Part shown: positions 7,972 to 18,034 of the stretch, piece after piece
Layout of the letters: each line of letters begins with the position of its first letter
How positions within the stretch are numbered: the first letter of the stretch is position 1
From: Saccharothrix longispora
Lineage (GTDB): Bacteria > Actinomycetota > Actinomycetes > Mycobacteriales > Pseudonocardiaceae
DNA length: 64,000 nt
Reading direction: 5' to 3'
Assembly: GCF_030852425.1 (NCBI RefSeq)
Contig: NZ_NSDM01000004.1
Coordinates: 1 to 64,000 of the forward strand
The notes under the pieces: model-generated
What the model was told of the DNA's origin: nothing
Database searches by the model: none
The model's input: the letters and a program-made list of their open reading frames with translations, nothing else
Made by a program: the position numbers and the translations under genes

Positions 7972-8616
7972 TTGCAGGTCCGGACGCGCCACACCCCCAC
8001 CTTCGGGGTGGCCAGACTCGTGCTCGCGCCGGCGGAACCGGTGCTCGTCGAGCGGTCATCCGTGCTCGCCACCAGCTACGGCATCGGCATCGACACCAAG
8101 GTCAAGGCGCCCGGCGTCACCGCCGCCCTGTGCACCGCGGGCCCCGAGGGCGGCTGGGTCGACGTCGCCCCGCCGCTGCCGGGCGACCTGCACGTCCTCG
8201 AACTCGACGGCGCCACCGGCTGGTGCGTCGCCCGCGACAGCTGGCTCGCCGCCTCCGCCACCGCCCGCCTCGACCCGGCCGCGCCCCCCGTGCGCGCCCT
8301 GCACGGCGGCGACCACGGCTTCCTCGCCTACGCGTTCGGCAGCGGCCCCGTCGTGCTCTCCTGCTACGGCACCCTCGACGTGGTCACCCTCGACGCGGGT
8401 GAGCTCGTCACCCTCGCCGCCGGGCACGTCGTCGCCTTCGCGGACACCCTCCAGTGCAGGCTGCGCGCCGTTTCCCCGGACGCGCCGCAATCCGTGCGCA
8501 ACGGCGGTGGACTCGCCCTGGACTTCGCCGGACCGGGTCTCGTGCTCACCCGGACGCGCAGTCCGCGGTCACTCGTCACTTGGTTGCGCGACAACGGATT
8601 CAGCGCGCGCTCATGA
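7972..8616 (+). CDS. AIM24-family protein
   Basis: The 214-residue beta-rich protein resembles the AIM24 / TIGR00266 family, soluble proteins of unclear role in bacteria. Visible features are repeated Gly-rich beta turns (HGGDHGFLAYAFGSGPVVLS, VTLDAGELVTLAAGHVVAFAD) and a C-terminal helix SLVTWLRDNGF. I place the start at TTG 7972 because AGGGGG lies 5-6 nt upstream and the divergent moeA begins about 55 bp away. The product assignment rests on general pattern only. Confidence 0.65.
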   Translation: MQVRTRHTPTFGVARLVLAPAEPVLVERSSVLATSYGIGIDTKVKAPGVTAALCTAGPEGGWVDVAPPLPGDLHVLELDGATGWCVARDSWLAASATARLDPAAPPVRALHGGDHGFLAYAFGSGPVVLSCYGTLDVVTLDAGELVTLAAGHVVAFADTLQCRLRAVSPDAPQSVRNGGGLALDFAGPGLVLTRTRSPRSLVTWLRDNGFSARS

Positions 8617-8620
8617 CTCC

Positions 8621-8632
8621 ATAAGGAGGTAT
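8621..8632 (+). promoter_or_regulatory. orphan consensus Shine-Dalgarno sequence (ATAAGGAGGTAT)
   Basis: A near-perfect anti-16S match lies between the AIM24-like stop and the cold-shock gene, but no start codon follows within normal spacing; the next GTG is at about 8648. It lies in what would be the cold-shock gene leader and may bind ribosomes or base-pair with the real site at 8684-8690. Confidence 0.4.
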
Positions 8633-8695
8633 CGGCGAACCCCCTCGTGCCTCTAGCGTGGCGGTTTGCTCAGGTATTTCTCGAAGGAGGACGTC

Positions 8696-8902
8696 TTGGC
8701 TGTCGGCACGGTCAAGTGGTTCAACTCGGAGAAGGGGTACGGCTTCATCGCCGCCGACGGTGGGCCGGACGTGTTCGTCCACTACTCGGCGATCCAGATG
8801 GAGGGCTTCCGCACGCTGGCCGAGGGCGACCGCGTGGAGTTCGAGATCCAGGCCGGCCGTGACGGCCGGAGCCAGGCGTCGGACGTCCGGAAGGCATCGT
8901 GA
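8696..8902 (+). CDS. cold-shock protein, CspA family
   Basis: This is a single OB-fold nucleic-acid-binding domain of 68 residues that acts as an RNA chaperone and single-strand-binding protein. It has both RNP motifs: KGYGFIAAD (RNP1) and VFVHYSAIQ (RNP2). The true start is the TTG at 8696 (product [16 protein letters not shown]), because AAGGAGG at 8684-8690 sits 5 nt upstream. It is probably monocistronic, with a leader that contains a second unexplained ribosome-binding sequence. Confidence 0.93.
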   Translation: MAVGTVKWFNSEKGYGFIAADGGPDVFVHYSAIQMEGFRTLAEGDRVEFEIQAGRDGRSQASDVRKAS

Positions 8903-9024
8903 TCCCCGCCCGGCCCGCCACGCGGCGGGTCGGGCCGCTCACCGGACCACACCGCCGGGCCTTCCCGACCGGCCTCCGGTGCCGGTTTGCCGGGAACCCT
9001 TCGCACGTCGCGCCGTCCGGACGT

Positions 9025-9030
9025 TAGGCT
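9025..9030 (+). promoter_or_regulatory. leaderless -10 box (TAGGCT) of the Ser/Thr kinase gene
   Basis: TAGGCT is followed by seven bases and the GTG at 9038. There is no Shine-Dalgarno sequence, which supports both the promoter and the choice of start codon. Confidence 0.55.
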
Positions 9031-9037
9031 GCCTCGC

Positions 9038-10363
9038 GTGTCGGAGGACCTGAGCGGGCGGCGGCTGGGGCACTACCGGATCGACGGCGTGCTCGGGCGC
9101 GGGGGGATGAGCGTCACCTACCGGGCCACGGACGTCAGGCTCGGCCGCAAGGTCGCGCTGAAGGTCATCGGCGAGCACCTCACCGCCGACGCCGAGTTCC
9201 GCGAGCGGTTCGTGGACGAGGCGCGCAACACCTCGGCGATCGACCACGCCAACATCGTGCCGCTGTACGACTTCGACGAGGTCGACGGCCTGCTCTACAT
9301 CGCGATGCGCCTGGTGGACGGCCAGGACCTCGCCGCGCTCATCAAGGACGGCCCCCTCTCGCCCGCGCGCACGCTCACGCTGCTCGGCCAGGTCGCCGAA
9401 GCGCTCGACATGCTGCACGGCAAGGGCCTCGTCCACCTCGACGTGAAACCGGCGAACGTGCTGGTCACGGCCAAGGAAGCGGTGCGCGAGCACGTGTACC
9501 TGGCCGACTTCGGCCTCACCCGGCGCGGCGCCACCGGCCACCGCACCCGCACCGGCGACTTCCTCGGCTCGCCCACCTACGCCGCGCCCGAGCACCTGCG
9601 CGGCGAACCCCTCGACGGCCGCACCGACCAGTACGCGCTCACGTGCATGCTGTTCGCCTGCCTGTCCGGCCGGCCGCCGTACCAGGGCGGCGTGCAGGAG
9701 GTCATCCAAGGCCACCTCGCGTCCGAGACGCCGTCGCTGACCGCGCTCGTGTCGCTGCCGCCCGCCATCGACGACGTGCTGCGCAAGGGCACCTCCAAGG
9801 ACCCGTCCCAGCGCTACGCCTCGTGCGCGGAGCTGATCAACGCCGCCCGCGTCGCGCTGTCCGCCGCACCCCAGGGCGCCCCGCCGCCCCGCCGCACCGA
9901 CTCCGGCTCCATGCCCGCGCTCGGGGCCCAGGGGCAGGGCGGTGGTGCCCAGGCCGGTGGTGCGCAGGCCGGTGGCGTGCAGGGTGGTGGCGTGCAGGGT
10001 GGTGGCGTGCCCGGCCGGCAGCAGCCGGCCCAGCAGGGCCAGCCCGGCCAGCAGCCCTACCGGCCGCCGTACCAGCAGCAGCCCCCCGGGTTCCTCCAGG
10101 AGCCGGTCCGGCTGCGCCCGCCCGCGCAGGTGGGCGCGTCCGCGTTCGCCGGCACCGGCAGGACCCGGCCCGCCTGGTTCGCGCCCGTCGTCGTGGGCGC
10201 CGTCGCGATCGCGGCCATCGTCGTCCTCGTGTTCATCCTCACCCCGAAGGATGAACCGCCGCGACCCGTCGACGAGACCGGCACCACCCAGTCCATCGAC
10301 GTCGGAGGCACTTCCGACACCAAGCCGCTGCCCACCAGCGTGCCCGTGCGCACGTCCCGCTGA
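9038..10363 (+). CDS. transmembrane serine/threonine protein kinase
   Basis: A Hanks-type kinase domain covers residues 10-270. It has a glycine loop (LGRGGMSV), the ATP-binding Lys at about 42, a catalytic loop HLDVKPAN at 133-140, DFG at 157-159 and the APE motif in YAAPEHL. The catalytic loop has Leu where most kinases have Arg (HRD), so it is a non-RD kinase whose activation loop may not need phosphorylation. A Gly/Gln/Pro-rich juxtamembrane linker contains repeats such as GGAQAGGAQAGG and GGVQGGGVQGGG. A transmembrane helix lies near 380-400, followed by a short external tail without PASTA repeats. Confidence 0.92.
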   Translation: MSEDLSGRRLGHYRIDGVLGRGGMSVTYRATDVRLGRKVALKVIGEHLTADAEFRERFVDEARNTSAIDHANIVPLYDFDEVDGLLYIAMRLVDGQDLAALIKDGPLSPARTLTLLGQVAEALDMLHGKGLVHLDVKPANVLVTAKEAVREHVYLADFGLTRRGATGHRTRTGDFLGSPTYAAPEHLRGEPLDGRTDQYALTCMLFACLSGRPPYQGGVQEVIQGHLASETPSLTALVSLPPAIDDVLRKGTSKDPSQRYASCAELINAARVALSAAPQGAPPPRRTDSGSMPALGAQGQGGGAQAGGAQAGGVQGGGVQGGGVPGRQQPAQQGQPGQQPYRPPYQQQPPGFLQEPVRLRPPAQVGASAFAGTGRTRPAWFAPVVVGAVAIAAIVVLVFILTPKDEPPRPVDETGTTQSIDVGGTSDTKPLPTSVPVRTSR

Positions 10364-10373
10364 CCTGCACTTC

Positions 10374-10399
10374 TTGCACTCTCCTGCGGCGAGTGCTAA
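10374..10399 (+). promoter_or_regulatory. CIRCE operator 1 (HrcA site) upstream of groEL
   Basis: TTGCACTC, nine bases, GAGTGCTAA. This is the consensus CIRCE inverted repeat bound by the heat-shock repressor HrcA. It lies about 180 bp before the groEL start. Confidence 0.93.
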
Positions 10400-10408
10400 A
10401 CACGGTAC

Positions 10409-10434
10409 TGGCACTCGGAACACCTGAGTGCCAA
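10409..10434 (+). promoter_or_regulatory. CIRCE operator 2 (HrcA site) upstream of groEL
   Basis: TGGCACTC, nine bases, GAGTGCCAA. This second CIRCE repeat starts 10 nt after the first. Two tandem operators suggest tight HrcA repression of groEL. Confidence 0.9.
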
Positions 10435-10454
10435 CACGCAGGCTGGGACGGTGA

Positions 10455-12200
<1,746 letters not shown>

Positions 12201-12230
12201 TCGGTTCGCCGATCGGTTGAGCTCCGCTCT

Positions 12231-12269
12231 CGAAGGGCCCGGTTCGCATCACGCGAACCGGGCCCTTCG
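12231..12269 (+). terminator. intrinsic hairpin after groEL
   Basis: A perfect 17-bp stem joins 12231-12247 to 12253-12269 around the loop ATCAC. It lies 31 nt after the groEL stop. No U-run follows, as is usual in high-GC actinomycetes. Confidence 0.85.
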
Positions 12270-12285
12270 GCGTTCGGCAGGCGCT

Positions 12286-12348
12286 GACACGATGGAGTGA
12301 TCATGGGGCGGAACATGTACGGAAACGTCGTTATCGCCATCGGTTGGA
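12286..12348 (+). repeat. conserved intergenic element, copy B
   Basis: GACACGATGG, one base, GTGATCAT, a 7-nt spacer and AACATGTACG at 12286-12321, then TCGGTTGGA at 12340-12348. The same blocks appear on the opposite strand at 4477-4539. Copy B lies about 175 bp upstream of the phosphodiesterase start, in the same orientation. Confidence 0.65.
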
Positions 12349-12523
12349 CATGTCGACGCCCCGAACCACCCGGCCTGCCACCACAGACCTGCCACCCCCG
12401 GCCCTGCTGCCACACCGGCCCCGCCACCGCGACCTGTCACCGGAGCCGTCGCCGGCCTCCTCGACGGGCGCGGGCTCGACGGTCGCGGGCCCACCACCGT
12501 GACCCGAGGACAGGAGATCGCCC
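12349..12523 (+). other. non-coding leader before the phosphodiesterase gene
   Basis: This stretch is rich in CCACC and CTGCCAC repeats. An open frame beginning MGRNMYGNVV at 12303 reads through it but quickly becomes Pro/Cys/His/Arg low complexity, so I do not treat it as a gene. I see no defined regulatory motif beyond copy B of the conserved element just upstream. Confidence 0.4.
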
Positions 12524-13303
12524 GTGCTGATCGCCCACCTGAGCGACCCGCACCTGCGCACCGACGCCCTGGCCGCCGAGCCCGCGGCCAACCTGGACCT
12601 GGCGCTCGGGCGCGTGCTGGCACTCGATCCGCAGCCGGACTGCGTGGTGATCACCGGCGACCTGTGCCACGTCGGCCACCGCGCGGCGTACGTGCAGCTG
12701 CGCGAGGTGATCGGCGCGTTCCCCCTGCCGCTCCACCTGACCACCGGCAACCACGACGACCCCGGTGAGCTGCGCGAGGTGTTCGGGGGGACGCCCTTCC
12801 TGGGCGGCGGGTCGAGCACGCACTACGCGGTCGACCACGCGGGGTTCACGGTCGTGGTCCTGGACTCGTGGTCGACCGAGGGGCCCGCGGGGCGCCTGGG
12901 GGACGGGCAACTCGCCTGGCTGGACGAGGTGCTCGGCCGGCGGCCCGGGGTGCCCGCCTTCGTCTGCCTCCACCACCCGCCGGTCGCGGTGGGAATCCCG
13001 CTGCTCGACGGGATGCGGTTGTCGGACGGGCCGGCGTTGGGCGAGGTGCTGGGGCGGCACCGGAACGTGGCCCGGGTGTTGGCCGGGCACGTGCACCGGG
13101 CGATCAGCGTGCCGTTCGCGGGGACCGTCGTGTCGGTGGCGCCCAGCACGTACCGGCAGACGTCGTTGACGTTGCGCGCCGACCGGCGGACCGGGTACCT
13201 GACCGAGCCGCCCGCGTTCCTGCTGCACGTCGCGGCGGGGGACGGGTTCGCCACGCACACCGTGCCGGTGGTCGGCGCGGGTGCGGTGGTCGGTGGGGTG
13301 TGA
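12524..13303 (+). CDS. calcineurin-like cyclic-nucleotide phosphodiesterase (CpdA-like)
   Basis: The 259-residue protein is a two-metal phosphoesterase. Its motifs are HLSDPHL near the N-terminus, VVITGDLCHVG, TTGNHDDP, CLHHPPV and LAGHVHRA, the full Asp-Asp-Asn-His-His metal set of class III phosphodiesterases such as CpdA (3',5'-cAMP) and the Rv0805 type. The exact substrate cannot be told from sequence. The start is GTG 12524, with GGAG upstream in ACAGGAGATC. Its stop overlaps the NUDIX start by 4 nt (GTGA), so the two are co-translated. Confidence 0.85.
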   Translation: MLIAHLSDPHLRTDALAAEPAANLDLALGRVLALDPQPDCVVITGDLCHVGHRAAYVQLREVIGAFPLPLHLTTGNHDDPGELREVFGGTPFLGGGSSTHYAVDHAGFTVVVLDSWSTEGPAGRLGDGQLAWLDEVLGRRPGVPAFVCLHHPPVAVGIPLLDGMRLSDGPALGEVLGRHRNVARVLAGHVHRAISVPFAGTVVSVAPSTYRQTSLTLRADRRTGYLTEPPAFLLHVAAGDGFATHTVPVVGAGAVVGGV

Positions 13304-13791
13304 CGGACCTGCCGAGTCCGGTCGAACTGCCCGATCCGGTGGACGCGCTGAATCCGGCGGTGCACCGGCACCTGGTGGACGTGCACGTGAAGCTCGTGCG
13401 CGGTGACGGGCGCGTGCTGCTGATCCGGCGGCGTGATCCGGACCCCCGGTTCGACGGGAAGTGGCACCTGCCGGCGGGGAAGGTCGAGGCCGGCGAGTCG
13501 GCGCCGGCCGCCGCGGTGCGGGAGGTCGCCGAGGAGGTCGGGGTCCGGATTCAGGACGTAAAGATATTTCATGTCACGCATGCCGTCGCCCCCGGCGTCG
13601 AGGGACGGGTCGGGTTCTTCCTGGAGGCAGGCGGGTGGGAGGGCGAACCGGTCGTCCGGGAGCCCGACAGGTGCTCGGGGATCGGGTGGTTCGCGCTCTC
13701 CGACCTGCCCGACGACCTGCTCGGCTGCACCGCGATCGGGTTGTCGGCCGACGAGCCGTTCAGCGTCGTCGGGTGGGAGCGGGACACCTGA
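13300..13791 (+). CDS. NUDIX hydrolase
   Basis: This 163-residue pyrophosphohydrolase carries a complete Nudix box, G-K-V-E-A-G-E-S followed by REVAEEVGV, around residues 62-84. It is preceded by the strand DVHVKLVRGDGRVLLIRRR and the substrate-side WHLPAGKVEAGE. Such enzymes cleave nucleoside diphosphates linked to another group; the substrate is not predictable. GTG 13300 overlaps the phosphodiesterase stop. The pair may act on nucleotide second messengers or damaged nucleotides, which is inference only. Confidence 0.88.
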   Translation: MTDLPSPVELPDPVDALNPAVHRHLVDVHVKLVRGDGRVLLIRRRDPDPRFDGKWHLPAGKVEAGESAPAAAVREVAEEVGVRIQDVKIFHVTHAVAPGVEGRVGFFLEAGGWEGEPVVREPDRCSGIGWFALSDLPDDLLGCTAIGLSADEPFSVVGWERDT

Positions 13792-13832
13792 GCCGAGCGG
13801 GGCACCGGAACCGGACGGGGCACCGGGGTCGG

Positions 13833-16631
13833 TCAGGCGCCGAAGCACACGAACGGACGGCGCAGCGGGGCTTCCGCGGTCGCTTCGGCCAGGGCGTGCG
13901 ACATCGGTTCGCCCTCGGCCAGCAGGCGGTGGAACGTCTCCATGGTCAGGGCCGCGGCCTTGTCGCCCACCTTGCTGACCGCCGCGACCACGGTGCGCGA
14001 ACCGCTCGCCAGGAGCGCCCCGGCGAAGCCCAGGGCCTCGTCACCCGGCCGGATCCGGCTCAGGGCCAGGGAGCAGGCGGCCAGCACGACCTGCTCGGGC
14101 GCCTGGCGCAGGCGGGCCGTCTCGTGCGCGAACAGGGGACCGTCGGCCAGCTCCAAGCGGGAGAACAGGGCGTTGTCGGCCACGTGCTCGCCGTGCGCGG
14201 CGATGTGCGCCAGGCGCGCCCCGTCCAGGGCCTCCAGCACGCCGGGCACCGACTCCGCCACCACCGCGTCCGGGTAGGCGGCACGCAGGCCGCCGACCTC
14301 GCCCACCGCCTCCGGCAGGTCCGGGCCGCCCACCAGGACCACCCGGGTGGCACGCGGCCGGGCGGACCGGGCGTTCAGCCACGCCGTCGCGGACGGGGCG
14401 ACGACCACCGGCCGGCGGTGCAGGGACGGCAGGGCGTTCCACGGCACCGCGTACAGCTCGCCGGTGGGGACGACCACCAGCTCGCGTGATCCGAGGTGGG
14501 CCGCCAGCGGCGCCACGAGCAGGTCGTCCAGGCGTGCGGCGCGGAGCGTCGCGGACTCGGTGATCGCGTCGGCCAGCGCCGGGGCGAGGTGGTCGGGGGC
14601 CAGCACGTCCAGGTCGGCGTGCAGCTGCCTGGTCAGCTCGAAGACCTCGCCGGCCCGGCCCAGCCGGACCAGGGTGGCGCCGGCCGTCGACAGGACCACC
14701 GCGGACAGCACGTCGCCGCGGGTCACGAAGCTGATCACGGTCCGGTCGCCCAGGTGCGGCAGCACGTCGCCCACCCGGCAGACGGGCCTCGGCCTGCCCC
14801 ACACGCTGGTGTGCCAGCCCAGGCGCGCGACCTCGTTCTGGAGGGCGTCCAGGCGGGCCTCCAGCTCGTCGACGGGACGACCGTCGAGGCGGGCCTGCTG
14901 CACGGCGCGGGACAGCGAGCGCGATTCGGCCACGCGCCGCGCCAGGACCGGGTCGTCGATCGCCGGCAGCGGCTCGTAGCGGTACACCTGGGCACGGGTG
15001 CGCTCCAGCCAGTCGAACGCCCGGCCGGCGTCCCCGCCGTGCTCCCCGTCGTGGTCCAGGACGAGGCCGACGGCCAGTTCGCCCAGCTCGCGGCCGTGCA
15101 CGGCGGTGCCGCACAGCAGGTCGAGACCGCCCATCCGGTCGCGGACGCGGCCCAGCTCGGCCAGGCCCTCCTCGGCTTCGCGCAGGGCGGCGGCGGGCGA
15201 ACCGGTCGCCACGGCCAGCTCGGCCCGGCACAGGCGGCGCAGCATCCGGTGGTCCACCGGGGTGATCGGGGTCGGCGCGGGGACGCGGTCCAGCAGCGCG
15301 CGGGCGCCGGGCAGGTCGCCGCGGCGGATCGCCATGCGGACCGCGAGCAGCGTCGCCACGGCCGCCTCGTCGGTCAGGCCCACGCTCGTCAGGCGTTCGG
15401 CCAGCTTCGCGGCCCGGGCCGGGGTCGCCCGGCGGCCGGGTCGGACCGGGGCGCCTCGGGGGACCGTGACGGTGACCGCGACCGGGGCGTGCGCGGCCGC
15501 GGTCCGGCCCGGTCGCGACGGGACGGCGGCGGCCGGGCGTCGGGCGGACGTGAGGAAGAAGCCCTCCACCTGCGGGAGCACCACCTCGGACGTGCCGCCG
15601 GGGGAGTCGGGGGAGTCGGCGGAGTGCGGGGGCGACGCGGCGGGCGGGTGGGTGGCGGCGAACTCGGCCCTCATCTTCATCAACGCCGCCAGCTCCGCCC
15701 ACGACGTGCTGCCGCGCCGGCGGAAGCGGCGCTGCGCCTGACCCGCCAGCTCCAGCGCGGTCGACGGGTCGCCCTGGAGCAGGGCCGCCGCCGCACGGGC
15801 CAGCTCGGCCTCCGCCAGGTCCTGCCCCACCCGCCGGCGGCGCAGCACGACCAGGGCCTCGTCCAGGTGCTTGGCGGCCTCGTCGGCCAGCCCGGCCGCG
15901 AGCATCACGCGCGCCCGGTCGATGCGGGTCCGCGCCACCAGGTCCGGCGCGAGCACGCGGAACGTCCGCTCGGCCTGCTCGTGGTGCCGCAGCGACCGGG
16001 GCGCGTCACCGGTCATCTGCGCGAGGTCGCCGAGGTTGCCGTACGCCTTGGCCCGCATCAGCGGCAGGTCCTCGGCCTCGGCCAGCTCGACGGTCCGCCG
16101 GATGTCGCGCTCGGCGGCCTCGGGCAGCCCGAACGCGATGTTCGTCAGGCCGCGGTTCATCAGGGCCGTCGACAGCGTCGTCGTGTCGACCGCGCCGGCC
16201 GCCAGCCCGTCCTCCAGCAGGCGCACGGACTCGTCGTGCAGCGCGATGGCCTCGGCGGTGCGGCCGGCGCGGTGCAGGATGAGCGCCTGCTGGTCCTTCG
16301 CGATGGCGCGCAGGGACACCGCGTCCGGCCCGTCGGGCAGCGCGGTGATCAGGGCGTTGGCCGTGGCGAGGTGCGCGAGGCCGTCCTCGACCGACCCGGT
16401 CTCCGCCTCGCCGTAGGACAGGGTGATCAGCACCCGGATGCGGACCGTGGTCACCTCGGTGCCCGCCGGTGTCGCGGGCAGTGCGCCCAGGGCGCGGCGC
16501 AGCAGCCTCACCGCGTCCGCGGGACGTCCTCGCGACGCCGCCCGGTAAGCCTGTTTCCGCAGCTCGACGGCAACAGCGAGGCCGTCGGTGGCAGCACTGG
16601 AGGCAGGTACGACGGCGCGGGGCAAGGGCAC
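13833..16631 (-). CDS. TPR-repeat CHAT-domain protease
   Basis: The 932-residue protein has N-terminal TPR-like helix pairs to about residue 330, a Pro/Ser/Ala-rich linker (about 340-400), more helical repeats, and a C-terminal CHAT (caspase-like, clan CD) domain from about 650. The catalytic dyad is visible as His813 in IAAHGEH and Cys853 in LAACSLALS, followed by EALGFAGALLASGSRTVV. It should be a cytoplasmic cysteine protease whose TPR part senses or binds a partner. The start is GTG 16631 with AGGA just before it. It is the last gene of the minus-strand locus with the sigma factor, the Ig-like protein and a small acidic protein upstream. Its substrate is unknown. Confidence 0.9.
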   Translation of the reverse strand: MPLPRAVVPASSAATDGLAVAVELRKQAYRAASRGRPADAVRLLRRALGALPATPAGTEVTTVRIRVLITLSYGEAETGSVEDGLAHLATANALITALPDGPDAVSLRAIAKDQQALILHRAGRTAEAIALHDESVRLLEDGLAAGAVDTTTLSTALMNRGLTNIAFGLPEAAERDIRRTVELAEAEDLPLMRAKAYGNLGDLAQMTGDAPRSLRHHEQAERTFRVLAPDLVARTRIDRARVMLAAGLADEAAKHLDEALVVLRRRRVGQDLAEAELARAAAALLQGDPSTALELAGQAQRRFRRRGSTSWAELAALMKMRAEFAATHPPAASPPHSADSPDSPGGTSEVVLPQVEGFFLTSARRPAAAVPSRPGRTAAAHAPVAVTVTVPRGAPVRPGRRATPARAAKLAERLTSVGLTDEAAVATLLAVRMAIRRGDLPGARALLDRVPAPTPITPVDHRMLRRLCRAELAVATGSPAAALREAEEGLAELGRVRDRMGGLDLLCGTAVHGRELGELAVGLVLDHDGEHGGDAGRAFDWLERTRAQVYRYEPLPAIDDPVLARRVAESRSLSRAVQQARLDGRPVDELEARLDALQNEVARLGWHTSVWGRPRPVCRVGDVLPHLGDRTVISFVTRGDVLSAVVLSTAGATLVRLGRAGEVFELTRQLHADLDVLAPDHLAPALADAITESATLRAARLDDLLVAPLAAHLGSRELVVVPTGELYAVPWNALPSLHRRPVVVAPSATAWLNARSARPRATRVVLVGGPDLPEAVGEVGGLRAAYPDAVVAESVPGVLEALDGARLAHIAAHGEHVADNALFSRLELADGPLFAHETARLRQAPEQVVLAACSLALSRIRPGDEALGFAGALLASGSRTVVAAVSKVGDKAAALTMETFHRLLAEGEPMSHALAEATAEAPLRRPFVCFGA

Positions 16632-16701
16632 GTCCTAATGCCAACACACGGAACGTGTCCGAGAAGCCGTCCAGTGGAGGGATTGACTGAGCCGAATGGG
16701 T

Positions 16702-16718
16702 CACTCTCCGTGAGAGTG
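16702..16718. promoter_or_regulatory. inverted repeat in the CHAT locus (CACTCTC-CGT-GAGAGTG)
   Basis: A perfect 7-bp inverted repeat with a 3-nt loop lies in the 130-bp gap between the Ig-like gene and the CHAT gene, nested inside a wider GGGTC/GACCC pair (16698-16702 and 16728-16732). It could be an operator or an attenuating hairpin that separates expression of the protease from the upstream genes. Confidence 0.45.
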
Positions 16719-16761
16719 CGACCGGTCGACCCATCGTGACGGAATGGCCCCCCGGCCCCGC

Positions 16762-17247
16762 CTACAACATGATCGTCGGGGTCACGACCGTGCGCCCGGG
16801 TTCGCCCCGGGAGTTCACCAGGTGCACCAGGATCTGCGTGGTGCCCGCCGGCACGTCCGAGAGCACGAACCGCCCGCCGTCGTCGGCCTTGGTCGTGCTG
16901 GACTCGTGCTCGGCCACCCGCACCTCGACGGTGTGCTCACCCGCGGGCACGAGCCAGCCGTCGATGCGGTGGCGCGCGCCGGTCGAGGTGAAGTTCACCA
17001 TCAGGGTGAGGTTGTCGACCGTGAACGTGATCGTGCCGGGGTTGCCGCCCCGCACGCCGGCCAACGAGCCCGCTCGTTCCCAGCGCGCGACCTCGACGTC
17101 CAGGTTCTCCAGGGCGACCGCGAACCGGATGCGTTCGACGAGCCCCGGCGGGGGCGCGTCCAACTCGTACACCAGGCGGTTCAGCTCCGTGAGGACAGCG
17201 GTGTCCTCTTGGCCTCTGCGGTCATCGCGCGGGTCGATGTCGTTCAC
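16762..17247 (-). CDS. Ig-like (carboxypeptidase-regulatory-like) fold protein of the CHAT locus
   Basis: The 161-residue protein has a helical N-terminal half (TAVLTELNRLVYELDAPPPG, ERIRFAVALENLD) and a C-terminal beta domain. The latter includes IDGWLVPAGEHTVEVRV and GGRFVLSDVPAGTTQILVHL, the pattern of transthyretin/carboxypeptidase-regulatory-like folds. There is no signal peptide or membrane helix, so it is cytoplasmic. GTG 17247 overlaps the sigma-factor stop by 4 nt and GGAGG lies upstream. Its place between an ECF sigma factor and a TPR-CHAT protease suggests it is an adaptor or a target of the protease (inference). Confidence 0.7.
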   Translation of the reverse strand: MNDIDPRDDRRGQEDTAVLTELNRLVYELDAPPPGLVERIRFAVALENLDVEVARWERAGSLAGVRGGNPGTITFTVDNLTLMVNFTSTGARHRIDGWLVPAGEHTVEVRVAEHESSTTKADDGGRFVLSDVPAGTTQILVHLVNSRGEPGRTVVTPTIML

Positions 17248-17849
17248 CGCGATCCTCCTTCCGCGTCGAGATGTGTGCGCAGCGTCGTCAGGCACCGGCC
17301 CCTGGTCGGGCCGATGCTGCCGCGTGGCATGGACAGTGCTTCGGCGACCGCGCGGTACTCCGCCCGCCCGGCCAGCACGGTGAGTCGCAGGAGTTCCTGG
17401 CACTTCTGCGGCAGCTTCCCGAACGCCCGCCACAACCGGTGGTCCCGGTCGTCGACCAGGGCGGCGTCCTCGGGAAGGCCGTACTCGCTCTCCAACTGCT
17501 CCGCCAGCTCGTCGCTCAGCGCGGCTTCGCGACGGGCGGGCGTCCAGGTCCGTTGCGCCTCGCGGCGCGTCGCGACGACCAGCCAGCCGGCCAGCGCGCG
17601 CGGTTCGACCAGCCGGTCGAGGTGGCGCAGCAGCGCGAGCCACACCGTCTGCACCACGTCCTCCGCGGTGCTGCGGTCCAGCCCGTGCCCCCGCGCGACG
17701 TGCCACACGAGCGGGGTCAGGTCCGCGATGAGCGCGTCCAGCGCCCGGCGGTCGCCGTCGCGCGCGGCCACGACGCAGGCCGCGTGGCGGTCCGTGCCGT
17801 CGAGCCCCTCCCACGGTGGGCGCTCACCGGCCGTGCGCAGTTCCCCCAC
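17244..17849 (-). CDS. ECF-type RNA polymerase sigma factor
   Basis: This 201-residue sigma-70 family member consists of regions 2 and 4 only. Region 2 includes TPLVWHVARGHGLDR, AEDVVQTVWLALLRHLDRL and ALAGWLVVATRREAQR. Region 4 includes LPQKCQELLRLTVL, EYRAVAEALSMPRGSIGPTRGRCLTTLR with its helix-turn-helix. The start is GTG 17849, chosen because GGAGGTGA lies 5 nt upstream. No anti-sigma gene is adjacent. The Ig-like protein or CHAT proteolysis may take that role (inference). It overlaps the next gene by GTGA. Confidence 0.9.
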   Translation of the reverse strand: MGELRTAGERPPWEGLDGTDRHAACVVAARDGDRRALDALIADLTPLVWHVARGHGLDRSTAEDVVQTVWLALLRHLDRLVEPRALAGWLVVATRREAQRTWTPARREAALSDELAEQLESEYGLPEDAALVDDRDHRLWRAFGKLPQKCQELLRLTVLAGRAEYRAVAEALSMPRGSIGPTRGRCLTTLRTHLDAEGGSR

Positions 17850-18034
17850 GTCGTCACCTCCTCGTCGGCTTCCCCAGCCGGAGCTGATCGTCACACACGC
17901 GGGCGGTGCGCCCGCCGCGGGCGGTCCGCGATGCCCCCCTCGCACCGCGGACCGCCGTTTCCCTCTTCCACCGCGGGTGGCGTCCGGTCGACACCCCTCG
18001 AAGCCGACCGACCGCCGCCCTTCCCCCAGCGTCT

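Noticed and set aside
12303-12530. Possible small protein MGRNMYGNVVIAIGW... after groEL
   Set aside because: Only the first 15 residues look protein-like and they coincide with the conserved intergenic element; the rest is Pro/Cys/His/Arg low complexity and there is no ribosome-binding site.
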